A DNA stretch of 64,000 nt from positions 15,419,776 through 15,483,775 of the forward strand of contig NC_047072.1 of assembly GCF_902459465.1 (NCBI RefSeq). Reading direction: 5' to 3'. Below, one piece after another: positions 14,077 to 24,427 of this stretch. Source of the stretch: Asterias rubens. Lineage: Eukaryota; Echinodermata; Asteroidea; Forcipulatida; Asteriidae. The notes below the pieces were generated by a model. It did not search any database. It was not told the origin of the DNA and saw only the letters and a program-made list of their open reading frames with translations. The stretch's first letter is position 1. Each line of letters begins with the position of its first letter. A program made the position numbers and the translations under genes.

Positions 14077-14139
14077 GTTGGCTTTGATGAATCAGCAGGA
14101 GAATGTGTCGACAGATGATGAGACTATTCTGGAATTGAG
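14077..14139 (+). CDS. Candidate first coding exon, unknown gene
   Basis: This block lies between a good acceptor (tgttttcattag) and a donor (gaattgag|gtgagg). One frame is open, with ATG at 14087 reading MNQQENVSTDDETILELR and ending in phase 2. A possible untranslated exon with acceptor and donor lies at 13427-13485. I do not recognise the protein. The next possible acceptor (about 14849) gives open frames only in other phases. It may be a real 5' exon of a plus-strand gene or a chance match. Confidence 0.3.
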
Positions 14140-15274
14140 GTGAGGATCAAGCTGGGCCTGAGTTATTCATCAAGCGTGCATGGAATTCTCATAGTGTTGT
14201 ACTTATTTGTTTGGCTGCAAACCTTTACGAAATGAAGACATCTGCTATTGCAAAATATGACTGTTCCAAAAGCTGGGAAAACGAGCATTTGTGGTTGTTG
14301 CAGTCTGAACTCCTCTTGTTCATTTCTAACCTCAAATTTAAATACATGTAGGTGTTCTGAGCAGTCTTGTATTGTACCCTTGTTTCTTCAGGCTAATTTG
14401 AGAATTGTTTTCCACTAACGTTGGTCTTTGCATTGTCTTTTAAACTTGATCGATCAACACTTTTTATAGTTGATGGTGACCTGATTTGACCTCGCTTCCT
14501 GTTCAAACCAGAAGTTTAATTAAAATTTACATTTTAATGTTCTTTTTGGTTTAGCTTTTAAAATTCACACACACTCACAAAACATAAACAGTTTGAGTTT
14601 GTGTTAACACAAGCCCTAAACTTTTTTTTCATCTTATTATGAAAACCCTACCAGCACCTATTTCATCGTGTGAGAGAGATTAACGTCATCATTATGTGTT
14701 TCACACAAAGTGCATGTAATTTAAATTGGTTCTTTATTAGTAACAACAAATTATGATTTGTGAGTATCTTTATTAGGCAGTGGTACATTATTCTCAGATG
14801 ACCCCCCAAATATTAAACCTTGCCTCTTGTCTTCTTTTCTTCATGCAGGAACTCTTGGTTGCAAATACGATGGAGGTCTTGCTTCTAGTGAAGAGGAGAG
14901 TGTTCCATGTTGCAACGGACACTCGTAGTCGCATGACGTTTGCATATCCATAAATCTTTATCACACTGTGGCAGTCTCTGTCTGGTCCCCTGTGTTCACA
15001 GTAAATCATAAAGCCGTCTGACTATATCTCCATCAAGCATTGTAGTTTGGTGGTGTGTATTTTGCTATGATGAAGAAACAAAAACCTGATGGGGTAAAAT
15101 AGAATCTTATTTTTCCCGTTTTCCCTTGTATTTTTTTTGGGGGGGGTTGAGGTAGTTGTGGGATACATTTTTCAAAACCCTGGTGCAAACAATTCTTGGA
15201 TGAGTCTTAACTTTTTCTTTTTTTTACTAGAAAAAAACAAGCAAAGTCTACCAAATCTGTTGTGAGCTACAGGA

Positions 15275-15469
15275 GGGCCTGATTTCACAAGGGGTTAATA
15301 TCAATCTTAGTCCAATGCTCGATTTCACAAAGCACTAAAAAGATTCTTTTTAAGATGAGTTGTCAATATCACTATAATTATTTGTATTGTGACATCACAC
15401 TTTGCTAAGCAATTAAGATTAATACAAAATTGTTAAGATCGGTTCGTACTCTTTGTGAAATCGAGCCCA
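15275..15469. mobile_element. MITE with GGGCTCGATTTCACAAAG ends
   Basis: The left end 'gggcctgatttcacaagg' and right end 'ctttgtgaaatcgagccc' are imperfect inverted repeats about 160 bp apart, and a second internal copy of 'ctcgatttcacaaagc' follows the left end. It is non-coding. Confidence 0.6.
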
Positions 15470-16869
15470 GGTCGTGCAACAAAAAATACAATCGTTTTTT
15501 TTTAACAAAAACACATTAAACCTGAGTCACAGATAATTCAGTTATTTTGTTGTGTTTCTTTATGAATTAATAAATGAAAAGTGTCTTGAAGAGAAACTGA
15601 TAAACCTCTGTTCAGTGATTATGATTATTGTTACGTTATCTCTTTTTAGTGATTGTACGTGTTGTATCTGTATGTCTGCCTGTTAGTCTTGGTTCATGCT
15701 GACATTTCACAATTCTTCAAACTGATAAACCCAAATAACCAAATTAATGTGTACACATGTATTGTGTCTCCCTTCGGAATTATTTCTTATTTTATTTCAA
15801 AATCAATCTGCTAGTATACTAAGGTTGAATAAGACCTAAATGCACTCTCTTTGAACCAAGACTAGCTGTCTGACTCTTTTGTTAAATACAAAAAGGAGCT
15901 TGAATTACCTAGGGTTGAGTTTCAATTCAGTTATTTTGAAGTGAGGTACTCAAAACTCATGTTTTTGAGGGAAATGTTAAATTCTTCATGTTCTGGGATT
16001 GGGCACTTGTAACAGATTAGTAAATAAGGGCTAAAATAAATAGTTGGTAAGAAAGCATCTTACCAGGGAGCCTTGTTAAACGTTTGGATATGACGAATAC
16101 TTGCTTTGCGAAGCAAGATTTATGAGGGAATATCATTATACATGTAGTATTTTCCCCCATGTGACATGAAGTTGTCCTTTGCCACACGGTCACTGACAAG
16201 AGACTATCGATATAATTTTCCCTTGTCTGGTAAAGTAAATAATTCTACAACATTACCGAAATTCGAATGAAATGGCAGGCTCTGTGGCTTTCTGACTAGA
16301 CACTTCCCAAGTATAAAGTGAATGTTTGATAATAATCCTTACCTTTAAGAGTCGGTCTATAAAAATAACAAATTTCACAACAGTCACACGTTGTCTTTCA
16401 TCCTTTGAACTCTCGTCTGCTCGGCGGCTACTTTTGCAAAAGTGAAAATATGCAAATTAGGCATTAACAACAAATTTATTTAAAACAAGGTAAGCAAAAG
16501 GATTTAATTTTAATCATAATTAAAATGAATACTAAAATCTAGACACGTTTATTCAAAGTAACCTTGTAATTTAAATGTTGTAAATGAGTTTTTCATCGTC
16601 AAATAATTTGATGTGAACAAAAATGCACTGCACGAGGACACGTATTGAACTGTACAAGTTAACAGGTTTTTTTCCGCGAATCAAAATTATGCATTAAAAT
16701 GACCCGTGAATAAAGTTTCTTGTAAAAACACATTTTTTGAGTAAAACAATCATTTTTAGAGTATTTTATTTGTTTAATTAATATTTAATAATTTAAGAAC
16801 TTGGGACCAATACAGAGCGTTTATACATAACTCGTGGACCAATCACATCTGTCGACAGAAAAGTATGAC

Positions 16870-17023
16870 GCCATCTTGATTTTACATGAGCGCGTTTTTA
16901 AGTACACCTGTGCACACGTGTAATCCTTCACTGCTCAAGCTGTGGACTGTTGGAAAATGACTCAAGATGATACGAATTAGCGGCTTCAACTTCAGCCATA
17001 GAGGAGGGAATTAATGCTAAAAG
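16870..17023 (+). promoter_or_regulatory. Putative promoter and 5' untranslated exon of the Tctex1 gene
   Basis: The stretch contains 'gacgccatcttgatttt' and GC-richer sequence than its surroundings. It is followed by a region ending in a donor (ctaaaag|gtaggc). The only ATG frames are very short, so it would be non-coding. The next good acceptor (ctttgttttt acag) is at 18803, in front of the Tctex1 coding exon. The pairing is inferred from spacing and orientation only. Confidence 0.35.
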
Positions 17024-19203
17024 GTAGGCATGTAACCTTGAAACATGTTCACCTATGTTTACTCTCGTGTCATGCTTGTGTTGGACAAGTAATCAGGAGT
17101 TTTGAAGTCACCCAACATTTATGCTTAGTGCATACTTATGTGCATGTCTATACACTGAGGATAATGCCTGGATTGATTGTTCATAAGGCGTACAACGTTT
17201 GCTGAGTATATGTTGTGTGTTGACTGAGACTTGATTGTAAAGTGACATTCTATGCTGGGTAATAATAGCTAACAATAGCTCAATACGGGTACGGTTTGGC
17301 TTTTTGGTGGGAAGCTGTTAAGTCAACTTTGGGCCATTAATTGTCAGCAGAGGAGCCGCGGCATTTTTGTGCTCAAACCATCTCTTCAGTAGATGGAATG
17401 AACCGTTGATTCTCGACTCCCATGACTCGACAAAATTTGTCCCAAATGCATGTTCTTAAAATGTGTATGTGGTCTTCATAAATGTGTTCATAAATGTGGT
17501 CTTCATGAATGTATGTGGTCTTCATAATGGTTACATGTACATTGTTTCAAAAAGACAGTTTCTCTTGTGGTTTATTTATCACTGGATGTTTTAAATAGTC
17601 AAACACAAAAATCGGTTAAGAAATCATATAACTCGAATTATGGTTCATTTTCACGCCCTCTTCCGAGATTTTCGGAATTTTTGTTCGAAACAAATATTGG
17701 TAGGTAGGCCTATACAAGGGCCAAGAGGAAACATTCGGAGTTTTATTTCATACTGAGTAAACAATTTTTGATTGGGCTTTTTACAAAGGTCTATGGGCAA
17801 TAATACTATCGAAAGAAATTGAAAGTAATATGCACTCTAGATCTAGACTATCTGCTTCGGCTAATAAATGTTAATGGGCTTTGGAATTAAAACGCTCAGT
17901 AAATCGTGTACACTATGTACTCAGGGCTGGAGGTTTCCATAGTAACAGTTTGTTTTAACAGTGTCGTGAGAGTTCTTCGCCTGTCTCGTAAAAATTCTGT
18001 TTGAAGTCGGTTAATATTTAATTATGAATTATGTCAATCCATGATCTATACAGGCAGGGTACACGTTTCAAAGGTTACCAATGTTGCTTTTGCTGTGCAA
18101 TTAATTAACCAGGTGAAACGTGCTTGTTTGCTCTAAGAATTTATTAAGGAATACGTGCAGTATTGGTTTATCAAAGAGTTCGTTCAATAAAACTTTCTTT
18201 TCTCAATGAAATGTTTTTATAATGATGTTTCAATGTTCATACAATCGTGTTGTTTTACATTGCAGGGTTTGCCCTGAACTTTTTGCATTGCGATTTAAAG
18301 GGTTTGCTGGGTTTATCTTTTTGTACGAAACAATTAAACACAAACGAACACAGATTGACATTAAACTTTTGTAGCAGCTGAAACTTCTACAGATAAATCC
18401 TTTTACAAACAGCTTCATTCACAGTGAGTGGAGATTCATGTCATGTTCAAGATGTTGATATACTAAAAAGGTATCAAAACCATGTTTTAGGTTTTGAGTG
18501 TAGCCAGTCAGTTTTTATGAGCTTTGAATCTTAAATACACCTCTTGTTATTATGTGGACACCGTTCTGTGAATGTTGAAACGGCCTTAAAGTGACCATCG
18601 TGACACTGTAAAAATAAGAAAACTTCACAATACTATACAGACGAAGTGCTCTTTCTCTTATCACAAGAAACTGTGAAACCTCTCAAGGGGTGTTTGCTGA
18701 GTATTACCCCCAAGCTTTCTTATTGAAGACCACTCGCCTCTTGTGAAGATATTATACAAGTGACAAGATTGTTACGACACAACTCCTCACTTTGTTTTTA
18801 CAGTCATGTTGCAAAGCATTCACTCTTTGTGATGGAAGTGAAGTGCTATTACTGCACGTGCGGGTAAATAAACCTCTATTTAATTTTGGAAGCGGTGTTC
18901 CCATGGTGACAATGCTATCTCTCAATCGTCTGCTGCCACTCTCGCGCTGGGATAACTCAGTTGGTCCACACGGGTCCAGTGTTAATACAAGATATAAGCG
19001 GCTGCGACACGGGAGTTCACAATCAACACGTCTCATGAGCCTCGATGAGCCTCTCTATAGCTCATAAAATACATCACACTACACCTCGGCTGAAAATTAG
19101 ACGTGAGAAATCGTGACTAAAGACTTAGTCCTCGTGGATATTGGATACATCTCATCCATCCTGATTTCAAAGCTTCAGCTGATCTTTGATACAAGTTGTT
19201 ACA

Positions 19204-19842
19204 ATGGAGAAGCTGAGAGCCAAGTTATTGATGCCAACTGTGGTGGAGGATAGTAGTGCAGGACACGAAGGTAGTGACCAACCCTCATCAGAGACTGCTG
19301 TAACACCCAAACCGAAACTTGCTCAACTTGGCCGGTCAAACAGTAAACTTGCAACATGGAATCTCCTCAAACGCAAGATAAGCTTCACGGCATCAGGTAA
19401 AGGTGTCCACATGGGGAGTCCGATGTTGGGTCGGTCTAAACGGCTCCATAGCTTAAGCTCAACATCAGAACAATCTGTACCTAAGATGGAGAACACATTC
19501 AGAATAACTCCAGACGATAAGAATACATTTAAACCATTGTCAGTACAACAAGAGATTGCAGATGTCTTAGAAGGAGTTCTTGGTAGTATGGAGTACAACC
19601 CAATAACAAGTGGGAGGATTACTACTCGTTTATCTGAAGCCATCAAGGTTCGAGTCAAGGCGTTGCAATTCAAGAGACACAAGCTCGTTGTACATGTTTT
19701 GGTTGGTTCTCATGATGGTCAGAGTATGGAATTAGCAAGTCGATGTTTATGGAATCAAGACACTGATAGTTACGCCTCAGCTAGCTATCAGAATACTTCA
19801 CTGTTTGCCATTGCATCTGTTTACGGTGTTTATTACGAATGA
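19204..19842 (+). CDS. Tctex1-domain protein (DYNLT4/DYNLT5-like dynein light chain)
   Basis: A single uninterrupted coding exon of 212 residues. Residues 1-95 are polar and basic without a recognised domain. Residues about 96-212 form a Tctex1 domain: MENTFRI at 95-101 matches the conserved MENTY entry of human DYNLT5 (TCTEX1D1), SEAIKVRVK lies at 144-152, YKLV-like HKLVVHVLVG at 159-168, SRCLW at 179-183, and the family's C-terminal NTSLFAIASVYGVYYE ends the protein. Tctex1 proteins act as light chains or adaptors of dynein, often in cilia; the specific partner cannot be told here. The start is the first ATG of the exon. An acceptor at 18803 suggests that 18804-19203 is 5' untranslated. The lack of coding introns could mean a single-exon gene or a retrocopy. 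Choosing DYNLT5 over other Tctex1 paralogues is uncertain. Confidence 0.85.
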   Translation: MEKLRAKLLMPTVVEDSSAGHEGSDQPSSETAVTPKPKLAQLGRSNSKLATWNLLKRKISFTASGKGVHMGSPMLGRSKRLHSLSSTSEQSVPKMENTFRITPDDKNTFKPLSVQQEIADVLEGVLGSMEYNPITSGRITTRLSEAIKVRVKALQFKRHKLVVHVLVGSHDGQSMELASRCLWNQDTDSYASASYQNTSLFAIASVYGVYYE

Positions 19843-21722
19843 GCACGGGAATTAACCATAAGAATGCTATTTGCACGTAAAATACACCAGTTTTTCAAAA
19901 ACTTAATTTAGTTTTAGCGTGTCCAAATGTGCCAGGTGGAATACTTGTTTCGTTTCAAAAGAAAAAAATTATTAATAGTGTTTCCCTTTGTTATAGTTGT
20001 ATAAAAAAATTGATAACTTTTTCATCATCAGTAAATAAGACAAATCGTTTAGATGCATCACTGTTCGTCGATCTTGCAACAATAATTAGATCCATAGGGA
20101 AAATTTCATTTTTGTCTCGACCTAGAGATTTTGCAGTTCTTTACAATTTGTATTCTGTATTACTTTCTAGTGCAATGTCTGAACTTATTGTATCATTATT
20201 GAACATTATGTCCTACAAATATGCAACACGTATTAATTTATGCAGCTGTAATATTGCACCACATAATCAGTCCGTTTTACATCCAATGAGCAAATAGACT
20301 TTACTAAGTGTACTTTTAGCATGTTCATTTCTTAAATTGGATGTAGGCATAATCTTCTAAATCCTCTTATACAGCAATTAAGCTAGAGGAGACTTTAACT
20401 TCCAAGTCATTAAGTAAATCGACTAGCTTTCTTGATGGTTATTGACAAGCATACAGGGGAGTTTAAAACTGTCGAAGTACTTGTTATCTTGTTCCCATGG
20501 TAATGTAATCAAACACACATCGATCTGGGCAACTATTCAACTATTTTCGAACACATGTTTGATATCTCTAGAAAATAATATGTGATTGATATGACCGAAG
20601 TGTAAACTAGAAACTCCTTAGGGTGTCGGCTCTCAATGCATATTGTAACTAGAAATGAAGCACCATTCAATAATGGCGCCTAAAACTATTGATGTCGATT
20701 ATCATACCATGATTGTTGATTCGTTTGACACCCTTCATTAAATAAAGGATTCATTTACAGCAACACCCAATCAACTTGGCTGTACCATCTGTCCAGATAT
20801 AGAAGCCGACCTTTGAGTTTTAATAGTAACAAACACACCTGTTCAAATCTTTACACAATAATTTATGACTGCTTTGCATTAATTATTTATCACTTTATTA
20901 TTAGTTTTAAGGTGGAATTCAGACCACTACCGTATAATCTTTTAAAAAGTCTATACATTTTATTTTATTTTTAGATTAGTAAAATCTATAAGTACCTAAG
21001 TACCTTCAAATCCAACTAGTTTTTTTGGAAAATAAAATAAAATGAACAGAAATTTGGGGCGAGGCTTATGAAATTTCAAGAAGATAATCATATAGATTAT
21101 TACAAATCATTTGACTCCTTAGGAGTTTCATTTGGAGTCTTTGGCTAGTATTGTGATAATGTTGCTTCACAGCAAAAATAAAAAACAATCCATAAACATA
21201 TTTGCCCCTGTTCATTAGCTTTCAATTAACGTAAAACAAAACAAACTTTTTAATTAACTTGTCTAGACTTAAGTTCCCCAGAACTATTATGTGCAGCAAT
21301 GACATGTATTGTGTGTGTTTACGTTGGTCTAGCAAGTCAAATCAAAGCTAATTTGTGAGTATTTCAGACAGACATATTATTGTCAAAAGTTTTAACAAAA
21401 CAAAACTTAGGTTTTCAGACTAACTATAGTTTATATTAAAGTTTATGTAGCATTAAAAGCTATCTAAGTGTGCCATTAATTTAATAAATTTAATGAAATA
21501 CTTTGATGTTTAAAATAATCGATAAACCAATGAGTAGCGATTTAAAGACAGAAACTATCAATAAACAAGTAATACTGTGTTGTTAAACCATTGGCACCAT
21601 TCCTGATTTCCTGATATGCCAAACATGTAAATAGATAGTTAAAGGTTTAACAGTTATGCTTTGAATAAAGCAGCATCATGTTTTTTAGCGTAACAAATTA
21701 AAAACTAAAAACTGAACAGTGG
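19843..21722. other. 3' flank of the Tctex1 gene; no gene recognised
   Basis: AT-rich sequence between two convergent genes. The open frame at 19929-20297 shows no conserved motif and has the codon composition of non-coding AT-rich DNA. It probably contains the 3' untranslated regions of the two flanking genes. Confidence 0.4.
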
Positions 21723-23975
21723 TCATCTGTTGTCTGTGTTAAGAAAATGTGTCTGGAAGTTTGCATAACAGCGGAATTCGTTGGCTAGATTTCTTGTGTG
21801 ATGTGGAATGAAAGGGCATACAGTTACACCAAGTAGATCTTGAGCTATCTCTAGCATCACAGCACCTGAAATGGTAAACAAAATTCAAGACACTAGTGAA
21901 TTTTAAGTTTTCATTAACACACAGCGATGATGGAAACTGTGTCTTTTACATTTACCTAGAAGTTTTCTTTGCCTTCGAATTTAATAATAATAATAATAAT
22001 TATAAGACATTTTGTAAAGTGCCTAATGCAAAAGCCTCTAAGCGCCTTAAAGAAACAATAAAATAAACAATTAGAGAAAGATACAAGATACAAATAGGCA
22101 AATTACAAAAAAGAAGCTTTAAACAAATGAGTTTTCAACAAGGACTTCAAACATTGTAAAGTATTAGCTTGGCGAATATGCACAGGAAGACTATTCCAAA
22201 GAAACGGTGTGGCGTAAGAAAAAGATCGGAGTCATAAGAAAGTTGTTTTAAATTACTTCAACGCTTTCAATGTTTTCAATCATTGGTTTCGGACTCATTC
22301 CTGAAAAAACTGTATCATTTCAAGCTCAAATATGTCATAGGAAAATTTCCACCATGACCAGCTTTATATCATGTAAGTAAGGTGCAAGTTTGTCAACATT
22401 TGTATTTTCAGTCTTTCCAATGTTATGCACAGTATTTAAACAGACACTCGAAACAGAAACACAGAAAAACAGAAGGATGCATTTGTCACAGAAATATGAA
22501 GACAATTGCTTCATTCATTACCTGTGCATAAGATGATTTTTCCTTTGGTCAAGTACTTGATAGTCTGTGCTGTTTTCTTCAGACACTCCTCAGCCAGGTA
22601 TGGAGGGTCAGCAATAACAACATCAAATGAATGCTGCTGGAGATTGGATAATTCTAACGGTGCATTGTAGTCATAGAAAACAAAGTCGTCTCCATAGACT
22701 GAGAATCGCTTATCAAACTCTAACAGAATCGTTGTACAAGATGGGGGCTTAACCTGCTGTAGTTTCTGATACAGTGTTGGTGAAGACACACATGCAATTC
22801 TGCATCATTAAAACAAAGATATACAAATTATTGGTAAATATTGCATGCATTATATAATGAGTTTTGATTTAAGTCATGCACAGAGGTCTCATCAGGGGTA
22901 CAGACATCAATTAGGGAGGCACTTGCCCCCTTTAGTTATGCCACTGCTTCTAGATATAACAAAAGGGCATGCTGTGTCTCATCTAGTATTATCCACATTT
23001 TCCTCTTAAAACATCCAAAGGTCATCTGTGCAAAATTAAGCTCACCAGAAAGCAGCACATTGTGTGCAATGTTTCTTTCAATTTTAAAATCAACAGTTTT
23101 TTTCTTCAAACTTTTGTTCACTTAAAGGAACACGTTGCCTTGGATCGGACGAGTTGGTCTATAAAAAGCGTTTCTAACCGTTTTTTTTATAAAATGCATA
23201 TGGTTGGAAAGATGTTTTAAAAGTAGAATACAATGATCCACACAGGTTTGCCTCGATATTGCATGGTTTTCCTTTTACTGCGCGAACTACGACGGTCTGC
23301 CATTTATGGGCCATCCATTAGATGACTGGATGGCTTGCTAGATGAGGACACTTAGGGCATGCCATTAAAACACTTTCTTGACTAAATAGAATTTTATAAA
23401 CATACCTTCCACTCTCACCAGCTACTTCGAGGGCCTCCTTAGCCAAGATGTCACTAGTAACTTCATCGTACCAAAATTGGGATAAATTCTGCATGAAATC
23501 AAATAATACTGTAAGGAAATCTTCATTTCCATTATGCATTTTCAAGGTATGTGATGTTTAATGAATGATACAGTAAGGTCTGACCATCAGACAATGTGGT
23601 TTTCAAAACAAAATGTCAGGGAAGCTCAGGGCTCAGTTACATAAAACTGTGAAGCAAAGTTCAGAAAATGTTCTACTAATCAAAAACTAGAAGGGAAACA
23701 CTATACACTACAGTTTGGCTGTTGGTAACCTGCTTCTATAAGCAAGACTTTCTGTGCTAAGCAGTTTTGTGCTTAACACTAACAGCTTCATGACAATGAG
23801 CCCAGGCCCAGATTTCATGGCAGAAGCTTTTCGTACTAACCCAGTTTTCACTGATATTACTTCCTTGTGATTCTGATTCCGATGACTGAGTCTTAGCTTG
23901 GCTGCTGTAAAACTCTTGCAGAGCAGCCATTGTTTCTGCAGAGAGCTGTGGAACCTCATCATCCGAGTCACTCAT
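21723..23975 (-). CDS. EEF1AKMT1: EEF1A lysine methyltransferase 1 (N6AMT2 type)
   Basis: Four coding exons on the minus strand: 23841-23975, 23406-23488, 22522-22799 and 21723-21865. All have GT/AG borders and matching phases (0, 2, 1) and give 212 residues, close to the 214 of the human protein. It is an S-adenosylmethionine-dependent methyltransferase of the N6-adenine-like fold that in mammals methylates a lysine of translation factor eEF1A. The N-terminus [20 protein letters not shown], the SQFWYDEVT segment, EFDKRF and [11 protein letters not shown] match the family. The catalytic DPPY lies at residues 137-140, and [12 protein letters not shown] is near the C-terminus. A slightly earlier in-frame ATG sits behind a probable acceptor (ccgtccgcag), so MSDSDD is taken as the start. 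Intron 2 holds a dispersed repeat and the last intron holds an antisense LINE tail. Confidence 0.95.
21980..22240 (-). mobile_element. 5'-truncated LINE 3' end (antisense to the plus strand)
   Basis: An (AAT)n tract at about 21980-22000 is followed by the reverse complement of the same LINE tail seen at 38213-38501, including the part coding for the C-terminal 'LWNSLP' segment. It lies in the last intron of EEF1AKMT1, in the same orientation as the gene. No usable reading frame remains. Confidence 0.75.
23123..23310 (+). mobile_element. Dispersed repeat 'aaaggaacacgttgcctt'
   Basis: A compact block starting TTAAAGGAACACGTTGCC and running through 'ttttaaaagtagaatacaat' to 'ggtctgccatttatgg'. 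It sits in intron 2 of EEF1AKMT1. I recall similar sequence as an interspersed repeat in echinoderm DNA; this was not checked. There is no coding capacity. Confidence 0.45.
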
Positions 23976-24107
23976 TGTATTCCTGCGGACGGAGAGTAAA
24001 AAAAATGATATAGTTGATGACACTTTAGCTTTGGGCCAGTTGTATCACATTAGGACAAGCCCGGCCGGTGGTCATGTGGTGTTCACTTTGATGACTGTAC
24101 TACTGAC

Positions 24108-24274
24108 ATAGACCCAGTAAACTGGGGCGCTGTATTCCTTTTTCGAAATTTTGACATTTTCTGTCATGTATTCCTTTTTCGAAATTTTGACATTTTCTGT
24201 CATGCTAGTAATAGTATGACAGAAAATGTCAACATTTCGAAAAAGGAATACAGCGCCCCAGTTACTAGGTCTAT
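24108..24274. mobile_element. Foldback MITE with ATAGACCCAGTAACTGGGGC ends
   Basis: The left arm 'catagacccagtaaactggg gcgctgtattcc' is repeated inverted at the right end ('ggaatacagcgccccagtta ctaggtctat'). An internal 'tattcctttttcgaaatttt' segment is duplicated. A related copy lies at 40794-40912. Confidence 0.75.
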
Positions 24275-24427
24275 AACAAACCCTAATCAGTAATCGGTGA
24301 GCTTTAATTAAGAGTGCCCAACTCCACCTCTTATTTTTCACTTGATAAATGTGGCACGTTTCATATTTAAAGTAGGTTAGCCTGGGACTGCTTATACTTA
24401 TTTTAAACAAAGGCCACAATGCATAAC

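Noticed and set aside
19323-19682. 119-codon minus-strand frame
   Set aside because: Antisense shadow of the Tctex1 coding exon.
23976-24023. Upstream in-frame start for EEF1AKMT1 (MSSTISFFLL...)
   Set aside because: The added residues lie across a probable acceptor (ccgtccgcag) and are not family-like; [13 protein letters not shown] matches the known N-terminus.
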